The position numbers and the translations under genes are program-made. 64,000 nt of DNA from Mermis nigrescens (Eukaryota; Nematoda; Enoplea; Mermithida; Mermithidae), in the NCBI GenBank assembly GCA_036768485.1, contig JAVLUZ010000149.1, positions 1 through 64,000 of the forward strand. The letters run 5' to 3'. Position 1 is the stretch's first letter. Each line of letters starts with the position of its first letter. Below the pieces are notes generated by a model. The model was given only the letters and a program-made list of their open reading frames with translations, made no database searches and was not told the DNA's origin. Below, piece after piece: positions 10,180-53,643 of this stretch.

Positions 10180-10640
10180 TCAGGTTCGTATCCAGGATTT
10201 TGTTTTGGAGGGGGCACGATCAACATTTTTTTAAAAACAAGGGAGGGCCAAAGGATTAATTTTGCTTTGCCGATCTTGTTAGCCAGATGCCTTAGATACG
10301 GTGAGTATCTGATGGAAACCATCTCTTTTAGTGCTGAGGGGGTCTGGGGTGGCGCGCTCAAGCGCCCCTTAGCGGGGTCAGGGGCAGAGCCCCAAAAAAT
10401 TTTGTAAATAGAATACTTCAATTTTAAATCGTAACGTTAAAATTTTTACAGAATCAGCCGAATCACGGCTGTGAATTCACCCTAAAAATGGTCAAAGTTC
10501 ATCAGCCAATCCATAATCATCGCCAAAAAGTTGTCGTCATTCTTGCTTAACGAACAAATCTCATTTCCTGTATAAAACCTGTGAAGAAAAGAAGTAATAT
10601 AGATGCAAAATACGCTTAAGATTTTGAAAAATGAGCTTAT
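10180..10640. repeat. repeat family H copy, reversed
   Basis: Starts near CAGGTTCGTATCCAGG, which fits the H-type terminus, and runs through the GCGCTCAAGCGCCCC and GGGGCAGAGCCCC stems. It then continues with AATCTCATTTCCTGTATAAA-like sequence that also occurs at 46200-46330 in the other orientation. Non-coding. Confidence 0.6.
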
Positions 10641-10683
10641 TAAGCGAGAGTTGTAAACCAATAGAAATTTAAAGTTTAAACAT

Positions 10684-11135
10684 ACCATACCATCAAATTA
10701 TGAAGAGAATTATAAAAGATTTTAAACTATAAGAAAATGAAACAGGTGGGATTTTAGTAAATTAAAACAAATTTAGAGGATATGATGAAACATCCGACAT
10801 TTTGGGAGTAGAATTGCAGAGCATACTGGCACCTCATTTGCTACAGGAAAGCCAATTCAGGGTGATACCTTATCTGCTATTCACAAACATATCTCAAATA
10901 GCAATCATTCAATTACATCAGATTGCTTCAAGGTTATTAGTCGAGCATCCAACTCTTTTGAGCTTTTAATCAAGGAGTCGTTATACATAGCACGTGATCG
11001 TCCTATTCTCAACAATAATGTTTCATCATATCCTCTAAATTTGTTTTAATTTACTAAAATCCCACCGGTTTCATTTTCTTATAGTTTAAAATCTTTTATA
11101 ATCCTCTTCATAATTTAATGGTATGGTATGTTTAA
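10684..11135 (+). mobile_element. Penelope-like element fragment with inverted terminal piece
   Basis: The centre encodes the C terminus of a Penelope-like element. The two outer arms, 10684-10800 and about 11021-11135, are inverted copies of each other (for example GAGGATATGATGAAACAT and its reverse complement). The right arm contains the end of the coding region and 3' UTR, so the left arm is an inverted copy of the element's own 3' end. Such inverted partial copies are known for Penelope-like elements. Confidence 0.75.
10798..11049 (+). pseudogene. Penelope-like element ORF, C-terminal GIY-YIG region fragment
   Basis: The frame ending in TAA at 11049 reads RIAEHTGTSFATGKP, then SDCFKVISRASNSFELLIKE and SLYIARDRPILNNN with SYPLNLF at the very end. 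This is the typical C-terminal block of Penelope-like reverse transcriptases after the GIY-YIG endonuclease. Everything upstream (reverse transcriptase and most of the endonuclease) is missing, so it is a severely 5'-truncated copy. Confidence 0.8.
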
Positions 11136-11690
11136 ACTTCAATTTCTCTTGGTTTACAACTCTCGCTTAACAAGCTCATTTTTCAAAACTATTACCTACT
11201 GAACAGTCGCTTCTACGCTTAAGATTGTATAAACACTAAAAATGGAGTGTTTAAACCGCGCGCTTAGGTCTAAATAGACTATTTCTAATTTTAAATTTCT
11301 CCGGCCGAAAATTTTTTACGATTTTCGGCTAAAAAAGCAAAGGGGGGGTAGGGGACAAAGTTGTTCACATATTTTATTTCGGGGGGGGGGCTGGGAGGTC
11401 TGGGGTGGCGCGCTCAAGCGCCCCCCAGCGGAGTCCGGGGCAGAGATCCAAGAAAATGTTGCAAAATAAGCACGGAAATTTGAATTTCAACTTTAAAATT
11501 TTTAAAAAATCATCCAAATCTTGGTCCTTAAATTAGCTGATACATAGATAAAATAGACTGGCGCGAAGCGCGGAAATTCTCTGATATTTCCGTGCCAGAA
11601 TGACTATAAATTCTTAAAACGCATGAGATACGAATCTTTTGTAGGCTTCTCTTGTCTTGTCATGCTAAGCAGTTTAAAAAAATGCAATCT
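11136..11690. repeat. repeat family H copy, reversed
   Basis: Contains GGTCTGGGGTGGCGCGCTCA, a GGGGCAGAG stem and GGCGCGAAGCGCGG near 11560. Similar to 8400-8760 in reverse. Starts around 11220. No gene. Confidence 0.55.
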
Positions 11691-11905
11691 GTACAAAGCG
11701 CACATATTTTCCGCATACTTTTAATTTCTATTGACTAGAAATGTTTGCAAATAAGTAATTTCATGGTTACAAACGCTTTGTAGCTCTGTGTTGCCACTAA
11801 ATTAGGATAGCGCCGAATTTTGTGGGTTTATTCTAAAAAAATCGTTGCAGAACAGCGTTATGCAACCACATAGCTCCATTTCGAAAATTCAAAATTTACC
11901 TCAGG
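11691..11905. repeat. dispersed repeat, copy 2 (inverted relative to 5040-5320)
   Basis: Contains AACAGCGTTATGCAACCACA, the inverse of the word near 5090, and continues through AAGTAATTTCATGGTTACAA. Followed by unremarkable sequence to 12830. Confidence 0.5.
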
Positions 11906-12832
11906 TGGGGAATTATCTCCTTCCCCCACTGGCTACGCCAGTGAGCATACATCAACTGCGCTTACACGGCCTTGGCGGCCACCCGGGCATCAAGTTAGGG
12001 TATCCATTAGAAATGGGTGAAAATAAATATGAATTTTGGATTTTGATAAAACTTTAAAAAAAGTTGAAAAGAAGGCGCGGAAAAGATTGTGTTCTACTGA
12101 ATAAAAGTAAAGTGAGTAGGTAACTAATTATAGGCAGTGTTCGCCAGCATTCCTGTAATAGGTTGACACCTACCCTTAATAATAGGACACGTTATAAGAT
12201 ATACCTAGGTAAACAATAGTAACACCGGTCAACAAATTTAAAGTTTTTGTTTGCATCAGAAACGAAATTAAGTGATTCTAGATCAGATTTTTACGCTGAT
12301 TCCAAATCTAGCCTCAGAATTTCTGTAGCTCGTCAAGTTTTTGAGATATTTGCATATTAAAATCTATGCAAATTATGATTTGTTTGTGTGTAAATATCAA
12401 ATTGGGAAAGGCAAAGTGATCACAGTAACACAAAATCTTGAAATATTATTCTTGCATGATTCCCTCCTAATTTTTAAACTGTTCACATAGCTCATTTTAC
12501 TCACTTCTGTAAAATAAAATACATAATTTGCATATTTCACACAGTGTAAAGTATAAAGCCTTGTCTGCCTGGTATGTGTGCCTCTGAATAATTTTAGACA
12601 CTTTCTTTATCAATTTTGAAGCGTTGATTTCGAAACCTGTTTTTTCTTTTGTGTTAGTTCATTTACTCCTTACAAAAAATTGCATTGGCGAAGCATTTTT
12701 ATGATAGGAATTTATTGACGCAATTCATAAATTCTAAAGTAAAATTTTTAACGCAAATTGAACAGTATAAAATTTTTTAAAACTGGACAGTTATTGACTC
12801 CCAACTCTATCAAACAATCATAGTCTGTTTCA
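11906..12832. other. AT-rich non-coding spacer
   Basis: Nothing recognisable: no domain-bearing frame, tandem repeat or inverted repeat was seen. Confidence 0.4.
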
Positions 12833-12983
12833 CAAAAATTCGTGCATAAATTCTAAGAATTTTCGTCGACAGTGGGCGGAGAGTTACGATATTTATATAG
12901 CAGATCAATGCTATAGTCGCAATCTGTCAGCTTATTGCCATAGATAGTTTTAAAATTTATGACTGAATTTGTGTGAGACAGAC
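12833..12983. mobile_element. 151-bp TA-flanked MITE
   Basis: GTCTGTTTCACAAAAATTCG at the left matches the inverse of the right end GAATTTGTGTGAGACAGAC over about 30 bases, and TA lies immediately outside both ends (12831-12832 and 12984-12985). Tc1/mariner-type target use; no coding sequence. Confidence 0.75.
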
Positions 12984-13199
12984 TATTGAATATATAGTAC
13001 TTTGTCAATACTAAAAGAAGTGAATAGGGCAATGATTATAATTTTTCATTTACACTGGGAACCTCTTTCAAAAGTTCTAATTGCATGAAACTTCTCGAAC
13101 CACATATACTGGTTTTCACGTGCGCTGATTCCATCAGTGACATTTTTAGTCTACAATGATAAGCGCTTAAGCGAGTAAAATATACCTAAGCGTGATAAA

Positions 13200-13375
13200 A
13201 AGCGAGTTTTTTTGTGGGCTGTAAGGGCTGTGCCGGGTCCACTTTTTTCAAAAACTGGTCCGGGTCCAAAATTTTAGGTTACCATGGGTCCGGGTTCAAA
13301 ATTTCAAGTAAGTCAGGTCCGGCCGGGTCCAAAAAAGCTGAACCCGATCGGGTCCGGGTCCAATGTATAAAATGT
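13200..13375. repeat. GGGTCCGGGT-rich subterminal repeat block
   Basis: GGGTCCGGGT, GGTCCGGGTCC and related words recur six or more times in about 150 bases. Similar G-rich subterminal arrays occur in the hAT-type element at 17547-18746. Probably one end of another DNA transposon; the partner end was not found. Confidence 0.5.
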
Positions 13376-14516
13376 ATCACAAGATATTTCTATCATGTGA
13401 CATTATGATATAGGTGTCTGTTGCATAGTGTACATATTACTCCTTAATTCGCTGAATGTTCGATTTCTAGTTCCGATTTTACATGGAGAAACCTTTTTTG
13501 ATGTATTTTTGCGTTTCTTGATCACTTCTACAACTTTTGACGATAAATCATATCAAAAATTAAGTGATTAGGCAAAATTTTTGTAATTTTTATACTTTTG
13601 GCTCAATTTTGCAGCCTTTTTTGAGGACAAACAATGCAAAAGACGGACATACTATAAAAATCCGGAGCGAAGCGCCCCAGATCACTCATGGGCATGGGGA
13701 GAAGTGAGAGGGGTGTATTACTCCCCCTGAGCTTCAAAAAACTGATAGCTATATAGCCATTTGGCCCAAAAACGTTGCCATGTAGCTTTTTTGTGCTCAG
13801 AAAGCTAGGTATATATCCTTGTTGGACTCGGAAACATGCCGTGTAGAGTACAGAAATGCATTATAGTTCTTTTTCTGAGTATTTAAAAAATATATAGCTA
13901 TTTTCCTGACTTCTAAAAAGGGAAATGGCTGTTTTAGCCTAAAAAATGCTATAGAGCTATGTTTGTGAGTTTAGAAAAGGTTATATTTACCACAAATGCT
14001 CGAATTGTTTTTCTGCTGTAGAACATTTTTTGCAAAGCAATCAGCTATCTTTAAGTTTTTGATTTTCACCCCTTTTGCACACATACATATGGCTCAGATA
14101 TCTTACATTTTTCTCATTTTGAATTCTATTTTGTAGCTTCTGAAGTTAAGCAAAACCGGAATTATATCTGTCGCGAATCTCAAAAAAAGTTTTGCTTTTT
14201 TATCCTTTTTAAGCTCGAAATCTTGATGTTCTGTGCAGATATGCATAGCCAGTTGGCATAGCTGACCTGATTTTGAGGGTGGAACGAAATTGTTGTAGTT
14301 GGATATCTCAAAAACTACCCATAAATAAGCAAAAATAATTGTTTTTGATCTTATCTCAAAGAGATCTACAGTGTGTTTTGGAATGATCAGCTCCCTTGGA
14401 AAATATACTTCTGGATAAGGTTCAAAAATTAAATATATCGTCTTGTAGAGAATTTAATTATGCGTTTAAAAGTGTTAGTTTCATTAAACAAGATTGATTT
14501 ATTGTTGTTTTAGTGC
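13376..14516. other. non-coding spacer
   Basis: No gene found. 13680-14080 repeats the word TATATAGCTATTT/ATAGCTATGT at irregular spacing, which hints at an old degenerate repeat. Confidence 0.35.
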
Positions 14517-14524
14517 GCAAAGAC

Positions 14525-14943
14525 CATACATGCACATAGGGGGTGAGGGGGGATATTACTCCCTGAAGGGTCAGATTAAGAGGTACTGTCCGACGATTTT
14601 GGGCTGATGGAACGTTTTTTGCATCATTTTTGAGGTCAAAAGGAGTAAAAACGTCAAAATGTTTTTGGCGCTTCGCGCCAGATTAGTACTTTTAAGTGCT
14701 TTTTACTCAGAAGAGCGCCCTAAATTGATAAATTTTTGCATTTTTAGTGTCGAAAGTGATATAATGCAGTCAAAATGGACTGAAAATATTAAAAAAATGC
14801 GATGTGCTATCACGAGAAAGCGTTTTATTGGCTATTTTGACCATTTTGATCGTTAAAACAGCAAAAAAATCGTGAATGTTAAATTTACTGTATTGGATTT
14901 TTGGGGATTTCACCCCCGCCAACCCTGACCTTGCGCACCTATG
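14525..14943. mobile_element. MITE family C copy 1 (reverse orientation)
   Basis: Runs from CATACATGCACATAGGGGG to GACCTTGCGCACCTATG. Flanks GCAAAGAC (14517-14524) and ACAAAGAC (14944-14951) match at seven of eight bases, an hAT-like target duplication. Contains TTTTTGGCGCTTCGCGCCAG and the ACTGTCCG segment shared by other C copies. Confidence 0.8.
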
Positions 14944-15529
14944 ACAAAGACGGAAGAATTTAAAAATTCAATAACACTGTAAATTTAATAATTATTTTCA
15001 TCATGATTAGCACCATAACCTAAGTTTATCGTTCTAGCATGGAACACAACAACTGTAAAACAAATTTTCATTAAAGTATAATTCGAGACAAGGCGATACC
15101 TATTTAATTTTTTGTGCAAAATTTTATTTGGAAGTGATCGCTTGACCGGCTTTCTTGTGCATGAGTGTCTCAACTCTGTTTTTCAGAATTAGAATCAGAT
15201 TCCCTGTCCGATTAAGTCAGGACTGTTGACAGGCCACAATCGTAGCCCCAGAATTGTATAGTTTCTAGTTTGAAGAAATTTTTTTTTAGTTTTCTGAATG
15301 AAATATCATTTCAGCAGGCAGTAACGGCCGGTCTTCTCGTTGATACTGGGAGCGAAAAATTCGGTTGGTTGCTAGGTTCAAAAAAGGTTGTTTTTGTTGT
15401 GAAAACGTACCTGACGATTTCCAAATAAATAGTGAATTTCTATGTGCATTATGTGTCTTTGCTTTATCAGTCGAAGTATGGGGAGAGCTTAATCGGCTTC
15501 GTTAATAGCATTCACTAAGTAGATACGGC

Positions 15530-15945
15530 CATACATGATCTTGGGGGGTTTGGAGGGGTTTTACCCCCGCAGAATCATTTTTCAACCCCCGCAAAAAATT
15601 TTTCACCCCCCCCCAGAATTGGCGATTTTTCAAAGTTTCCTAAACTTACCTGAAAATTGGCAGAAAAAGTGTCTTTTTTAAGGGTTTTTGGCTATCTATT
15701 TGCTCAAAATCGCCAAATTTTTCGGCGCTTTCGCGCCATATATTCATGTTTTAAGCGATATCTTGGTCAATTTATTCGACTTTTTTCAGAAATTTTTCAC
15801 ATGATTTCATGCTCTAGAAGGATAGAGTATCGTCAGAAACGCCAAAAAAAAACGGTGTTTTTTTAATCGCGTACCGGCCATTTTTGGGCCCAAAAAGGCA
15901 CTTTAGGTTTTCAACCCCCCAGAATTCCCATACTGTGCATGTATG
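15530..15945. mobile_element. MITE family F copy 1, 8-bp TSD
   Basis: Begins CATACATGATCTTGGGG and ends GTGCATGTATG. GATACGGC is exactly duplicated at 15522-15529 and 15946-15953. Contains the GGCGCTTTCGCGCC palindrome and CCCCCAGAATT blocks. 416 bp, non-coding, hAT-type. Confidence 0.9.
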
Positions 15946-15984
15946 GATACGGCTATAATTTTTCTAAGTGTGTGTGTGTGTCGT

Positions 15985-16455
15985 GTCGCACATTCCCGCC
16001 AGGAGGGTGAGGGGGTAAATTAACTGCCACCTCAGGGTCCGAAGACTCCGAATCACTGTCAGACGATTTTGAGCTATCAAACATTTTCTGCAATGATTTT
16101 TGGGTTCAAAAGCAGCGAAGATGTCAAAAAATTTTTGGCGCTTCGCGCCGAGCTAGTACATTTCTGTTTTTGTTTACCCATAAAATATCTAGAATGAAGT
16201 TAAAAATGATCTGAAAAGTCAAAATTTTTGATGAATCCTTATATTATTTACTTACAAGAGTGACAAAACTAGTCAAGAATGGGACAAAAAAGTAGCTAAA
16301 AATGCAGTTTTTCATATTAAAACATGCTATATAGGATGTTTTAGCCATTCTTCATACTTGACCTGCAAAAAAGGCTAGAACTCTAAATTTATGGTCTCCA
16401 ATTATGGGATTTCACCCTGAACTTTCGACCTTGACCTTAGGACACTATGGTGTGT
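15985..16455. repeat. diverged relative of MITE family C
   Basis: Order of words matches family C (GGAGGGTGAGGGGGTAAATT, TCAGACGATTTTGAGCT, TTTTTGGCGCTTCGCGCC, GGGATTTCACCC, GACCTTGACCTTAGG) but divergence is high. A short TG-rich run flanks each side. Confidence 0.6.
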
Positions 16456-16499
16456 GTGTGTATGTGAATGTGTGTGTGCTATGCTTATCGATAAATTTT

Positions 16500-16660
16500 G
16501 CGATGGTTGACTGATTGCTTGCTTGGTTGGTTGCTTTGGTTGGTTGGTTGCTTCGGTTGGTTGGTTGCTATGGTTGGTTGGTTGGCTAGTTGTTTAGTTG
16601 GCTGTTTGTTTAGTTAGCTGGTTGTTTTGGTTGGTTGGTTGGATGGTTGGTTAATTATTT
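16500..16660. repeat. GGTTGGTTGGTTGCTT tandem repeat
   Basis: Degenerate 4-bp (GGTT) and 16-bp higher-order repeats. A complementary AACCAACC-rich stretch lies at 47270-47400, next to another shared segment, so both may belong to one dispersed repeat in opposite orientations. Confidence 0.7.
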
Positions 16661-17332
16661 GATATGTACATATTGGTTAGTTGGTTTATTGACATGCAAT
16701 GTTTTATGTCATTTACTTCCATTTCTTGTGCTTCAATATATTTTGATTCTATTTTGCATTTGTCTTTGATTTTTTCACTTAAAATTCTTGTTGATACTTG
16801 CAGCCTTGACCGTTGATACCGGGTTGAACCGGGTTGGACGCATTGCCCAGGTGTGAATATGACTAGAATCGGTCATTTTTGCAGAAAAAATTTTTTGACC
16901 TATACCACCTAAATTGATCAAGCGCCGGCATGTATTCAGGAGCGGGGTAGGGGGCACGCGCCCCTCCGAAATGAAGTTTGAGAATGATATTTCCTTTTAC
17001 TCTTCCTTTGCTTTTTTAGCAAAAAATCGCAAAATTTTCGGCGCTTCGCGCCGGATTTCACAATTATTAGTTGTTGTACCTATATTCAGTCCCAAGCGCG
17101 CGATTAAAACACTTCATATTTTAATCTTTAACAACCTAAAGCATGTTTTGCATTTATGTCATCCGTTTCTTGCAGGTTTAGCGCAGACTAATTTCAGAAC
17201 AAAATTACGCTAATTTTGTGAAAATTTTGACATTATGAATAAACTTCAAGGTGCTTTTTTTCACAAAATTTTCCGAGGCTCTGCCCCGGACCCCGCTGGG
17301 GCGCTTGAACGCGCCACCCTAGACTCCCTCAG

Positions 17333-18906
17333 CATAGGCGCACAAGGTCAGGGTCAGCGGGGGGGGGGGTGAAATACGAAAAATCCAAAATGGTCAAAGT
17401 AGCCCATAAAACGTTTTTTCGTGGTAATATCGCGTTTAAAAAGCAATTTTAGTTTATTTTGACTGCATTATATCACTTTTGACACTAAAAAATGCAAAAA
17501 TTTATTAATTTTGGGCGCTTTTTGAGTGAAAAGTACTTAAAAGTACTAGGGATGCAGCGGGTGCACATTTTTTGGAATAGCGGGTGCGGGTGCGGGTGCG
17601 GGTACCAAAATTTTGCTTTAGCGGGTGCGGGTGCGGGTGTCGCACCTTAAAAATAGCAGGTACGGGTGGCGGGTGGCGGGTTTAGCAGTGAGATATAGCA
17701 TAATATAAATAGGGCTAAAAATGCTTCATTTTTTGTCCGCTTAATGCAGAGTATTTACTGTGTGCAAAATTCATATTAATCTTCAAGCTGATTGTCTTTT
17801 TCTTTGCAGACTACTCTCTCAATGAATTAAATTTGCAAACTAAAGATAAGTAAATTGCCAATGATTGAACCATTGACCAATATGAGTAATATATTTGCAC
17901 TTTGCAGAATACAATGTTTAGACACTTGTTGTTGTCATTCTCTTCTTAAAAAGGGTCTACGACTTTCCGCGCAAGCAACTTAAAAATATTCTAAGTACAT
18001 TAATTTTGAAGCAATTTTTAAGTAAATTATATATTCAGAATCGACGAGTATTCATTTGTGTACGACTGAAAAACTGTAGAAAATCCAGAGTATTCTTAGA
18101 TGCGTTTAATTATCTCATTAAATTTAAAGATATTCTAAAAGTAATTTGTACCATCACGTAGAGAATTGAATGAGCTTTCAGAATCTGTATTATACTTTAA
18201 TCATAAATTAAATGTAAATAATTAATAATATTACAACGAGTATGGCGTCAAAACGGCAGTGCCAAAACGTCCTACTTCGTCTTAAAAAAGCAATGTATAA
18301 TACATTGCTGCATAATATCTCTACTCACGATTAGAGTGGTTGAACTGATGCATGTAAAGACTGGCACCTAGACCCTTCTTTTTTAAAAAGCATAATTCGC
18401 ATAATTGGAATTAACCATAAGAGAGCTTGAACATGTATCTGCAGTCCAGAGGGTACCTAAAAATATGACTCATTACAAGTAGATGTTCGCTTTTCCAATT
18501 TGTACTGGTACGTTAGAACACACTGTTATACATTTTGGCTTTTTCATTAACGTGCCACTGCCTCAGAATCGTTTTGTCTTTTTCGTAAATTCTAATTATT
18601 ATTATCCGCCACCCGCTGTTTTATCATAATATTTTTAGCGGGTGCGGGTGCGGGTGCGGGTAGCAAAATTTCGGAATAGCGGGTGCGGGTGCGGGTACCA
18701 AAAAAGAAGCGGGTAATAGCGGGTGCGGGTATCCGCTGCATCCCTAAAAAGTACTAATCTGGCGCAAAGCGTCGGAGAAAATCTGACGTTTTTACTGCTT
18801 TCCACCTCAAAAATGATGCAAAAACGTTCCATCAACTCACAATTGCCGGACAGTACCTGTCCGGCTGACCCTTCAGGGGAGGTCACCCCCTCTATGTGCA
18901 TGCATG
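17333..18906. mobile_element. MITE family C copy 2, carrying a nested hAT element
   Basis: Ends are CATAGGCGCACAAGGTC and CTATGTGCATGCATG. TCCCTCAG is exactly duplicated at 17325-17332 and 18907-18914. The body is split by the element at 17547-18746. Without that insertion the length is about 370 bp, like the other C copies. Confidence 0.88.
17547..18746. mobile_element. 1200-bp non-autonomous hAT element
   Basis: Terminal inverted repeats TAGGGATGCAGCGG and CCGCTGCATCCCTA are perfect. AAAAGTAC is exactly duplicated at 17539-17546 and 18747-18754, and other family C copies show the empty site. Both ends carry GCGGGTGCGGGT arrays (17577-17690 and 18638-18732). The middle is AT-rich and encodes nothing recognisable. 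Confidence 0.93.
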
Positions 18907-18919
18907 TCCCTCAGCCCTG

Positions 18920-19078
18920 CAGGCACATAGCTGTGGGGAGGGGGGTCCGGACCCCCCCAAATTCAGGAAAACCCGGAAAAATAGGACTTTTCACACGATA
19001 TTTTCTGCTAGTATTTTTGGCTTGGACCCCCCAAAATTGGTGTTGGCCCCCCAAATAGGAGTGCCAGCTACGTGCCTG
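18920..19078. mobile_element. MITE family B copy 2, 8-bp TSD
   Basis: CAGGCACATAGCTG ... CAGCTACGTGCCTG with exact CAGCCCTG duplications at 18912-18919 and 19079-19086. Reverse orientation relative to copy 1. Its left duplication overlaps the right duplication of MITE C2, so it landed at the junction. Confidence 0.92.
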
Positions 19079-19262
19079 CAGCCCTGCAAGAGTGGGTGTC
19101 CCTTAGATTCTCACCATATCTAAGATATCTGGGTGACAAAATTTACAAAGCGCGCAGCTCTAGTGGTCGTCAATCGTCTTTTTTCATTCATCCTTTGGTC
19201 CCTCCTTATGTTTTCAAAAAGTTCTGGTCGTGCCCTTCCCACGAAACAAAATTCTGGATACT

Positions 19263-20255
19263 ACCCTTTTAATACCCTGTGTGCACGTCTGCCTAGAATT
19301 ATATACTTTGCTTGGAATTTTTTCAGTAATATTTTCAACGATTCAATCCAACTCAAAATTTACGTTTTTGAATTCTCCTCATCCTTCCATTGAACAACAG
19401 GAAATTTACTAGTAATAATACACGAAACTGATAAAATACATTGCCAACAAAGTGAAGTGCACAATCAATGCTAATTATGAATTAGTAACTGGACATAAGA
19501 GTCAAGTGAATGACAAATTTTACGCGCGTTTAAACGGAATTTGGTCTCTTGAAAAGATTTGACTTCTTCAATTTAGACCGGAGTGCGCCATTCTCAATTT
19601 GTTCAATCATTGAAAAAATAACACGATCGGCTACCAGTATTTTTTTGTATTCGGCAAAGATTTTTCCCGATATACAAAGACTTTTGGGGACCGTCTTTGT
19701 ACATGTACAAAGATTTTTGGGAGGACAAAAACTGCAAAAAAGATTTGAAATTCGCAAAAATTTTCGGCGCTTCGCGCCTAAAAGAGTAATTGTGTGTTCT
19801 ACACATCTTTATAATGTCAGAAATTGCATTTTGAAAGGAAGAATGTCGATTTTTTGGCGCTTCGCGCCGTTTTGAGACGATTTTTAGTGATTTTTGCCCT
19901 CAGAAACCGAGAAATTAGCTAAAATACACTACCAAAGGTCGAACATCTCTGTTTTTGCCACACTAAAATCGCTACTGTACCATATTATAGTACCCAAAAA
20001 TTTGTGTGTTCAAAATTTACAAAGACTTAGGGGCCATCTTTGTATATACATGTACAAACGGATCTTGTACCAAAAAAAAACACTGTCGGCTACCCGCTTA
20101 ACAAAATGTTTTCAACTAATAAGCTTATAATTTATCGATTCCCATCTCGTTCATTTTTCTCTCGTTGATCTTATTTTAATCTTCATAATCACTGTCATTG
20201 CCTTCAACTATTTGTTATGCATATAGGGGATTTGAAGTTCTGCCATTTGTTTCAG
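19263..20255. repeat. family D copy (reverse) in the region upstream of the acyltransferase gene
   Basis: 19558-20090 is a family D copy in reverse, with two GGCGCTTCGCGCC palindromes (19765, 19856) and the GTACATGTACAAAG motif. 19263-19550 and 20100-20255 show nothing recognisable. The acyltransferase promoter should lie here or further upstream. Confidence 0.6.
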
Positions 20256-20267
20256 ATTAATACGAAT

Positions 20268-52034
<31,767 letters not shown>

Positions 52035-52270
52035 GTTTTTGCCGCTTTTCTGAGTTTTACTGTTTACTTAGTTTTATTTTTTTGAGTTTTTTAAATTTTT
52101 TTATTTTTTTATCCAGTTTACTTTTATCCGATTTTCCTATGCATCTGTATGCAAGGAGGCTGCTCATTTCATTGAATTATAACTTCTTTAGCATAATTTT
52201 TTGCTGTTTTGCACCAGTTTACACTTTTAAGAGATTGGCCACGCTGTAAAGGATTTAACTAGCTTCTATT

Positions 52271-52276
52271 AATAAA
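52271..52276 (+). terminator. candidate polyadenylation signal of the GPAT gene
   Basis: AATAAA 237 bases after the stop codon, the first canonical signal downstream. Cleavage site not determinable from sequence. Confidence 0.5.
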
Positions 52277-52665
52277 AAATAAGAAATACAAAACATAATT
52301 TAAAAGAAAATTAAATAAAAGAAAACAATGAAAAGAGGGCAGTATGAGCGCAAATAACGTAAGTGTCTTCGTTCTGACGCTTTGCATAATCAATGAAACC
52401 CGTTTTCTCCCAAATTCTTTTCTCACCTGAGCTAATTTCTTTATATTTAATCAGGGAGTTGTTTTATCTGTTTTTAATTATTCAAATTGTGTCAAAACCA
52501 GTTTACGACGTCATCATGCATCGCATAGTCTGTCCTAAATTTTGTTGCATGCATCTGTAATATATGTACATGCATGTCCTTTAGATAAATTTATTAAGAT
52601 TAGTATATGTCCAGTCCTATTTAACTTGAGCTAATGATCAAAGAACAGTAACTAATCTAATGCAG
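52277..52665. other. intergenic AT-rich stretch
   Basis: No gene or repeat family recognised. Confidence 0.4.
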
Positions 52666-53072
52666 AGCATACATGATCCTTGTGGGGTTTGAACGATGTT
52701 TTACCCCTCCCCCAGAAAGGTTTTATAACCCCCAGAAATTTTTTACCCCCCCAGAATTCGTGATATTCCTAAAAATTTGCAGAAAAGATGCTGCTGTTTC
52801 AAGCGTTTTAGCTATCGGTGTGCTTAAAATTATCAAATTTTCGGCGCTTTGCGCCCTATACTCATTTTTGACTATATTTTGTTCGATTGACTCGAATTTT
52901 TTCATATTTTCTTGAAATTTTTTATGCTTTAGCTTTTTTAGAAGGATAGAGTATCGTCAGAAATGCCGAAAAATGGTAATTTTGACTCGTATAAGCCGTT
53001 TTTAATCCAAAGAAGACATTTAGGAAAACCTTTCGGTTTCCCCCTCCCTCAGAATTCCCATGCTTTGCACGT
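52666..53072. mobile_element. MITE family F copy 4
   Basis: CATACATGATCCTTGTGGGG to CCCATGCTTTGCACG. Contains TTTTCGGCGCTTTGCGCCC near 52838 and AGAAGGATAGAGTATCGTCA. Similar length to copy 1. Confidence 0.8.
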
Positions 53073-53643
53073 CGACTTTTTTGTCGTCAGGTGACTCATT
53101 AATTCCAAGTTTTCTTAGCTTCATCGATAATACTATCAAGCTGAGTGCTAGGGAAATTAATTCTAACGGGCGACCATGTACATATCAGCATTAGTTTTTC
53201 AAACTTTTGTTCTGTGTAAATAATGTCATCACACGTAAAATTAATAATAATTTTTTGTATGTATCATACGTAGATAGTTGCGTGATATTGTCGTTGACTC
53301 TGTTTCGCCTCACTTATTATAAATTAGGCTACGTTTAGCTAATTTAAGTGTTTCCGCCCTTTAGCGTATTTTTATCTTCGCAATCTCGCTATATTGTATA
53401 CTTTAAGCTTTACGTATTCGTCGCGTCAATCTCTGTAGATGAAAGATCGTACAACATACATTTAACAGTGAAGAAACAATTCGGAATAGTGTTGTAAAAC
53501 GTAAAAATATGACGAAAAGAATGTACAAAATGAATTTAAATTTTAAAATGAAAGCAGGCTAAATGCCATGAAATGTTGGCGGTCACTTAGCGATTCGTAG
53601 TAAAGAGTGCGTCCTTGTTGTCCAGGTCCAGTAGAGTCGTCAT
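53073..53643. other. intergenic spacer
   Basis: On the minus strand 53169-53110 can be read INFPSTQLDSIIDEAKKTWN then TAA, after a TTAG that could be an acceptor. It may relate to the coding-like stretch at 53924-54145. A second open frame overlaps it, so I do not call a gene. Confidence 0.25.

Larger units (their letters stand above)
16930..19262. mobile_element. repeat family H element interrupted by MITEs C and B
   Basis: H sequence starts near CAGGAGCGGGGTAGGGGG, passes through GGCGCTTCGCGCC (17039) and the GGCTCTGCCCCGGACCCCGC stem (17276). It is interrupted at 17332 by MITE C2 and at 18919 by MITE B2. It resumes with TTAGATTCTCACCATATC and continues to about 19262 (ACAAAATTCTGGATAC). 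The uninterrupted relative at 10180-10400 shows the two parts were once continuous. Confidence 0.75.

Noticed and set aside
16500..16660. Possible telomere-like or CRISPR-like array
   Set aside because: GGTT units are irregular with no spacers; an ordinary degenerate tandem repeat in a eukaryotic genome.
18723..19123. ORFs of 75-111 residues on both strands
   Set aside because: They run across junctions of two MITEs and their GC-rich termini; no domain.
20217..20267. Upstream ATG as the GPAT start
   Set aside because: A good acceptor (TTTGTTTCAG) lies between it and the ATG at 20268, so it probably falls in an intron; not fully excluded.
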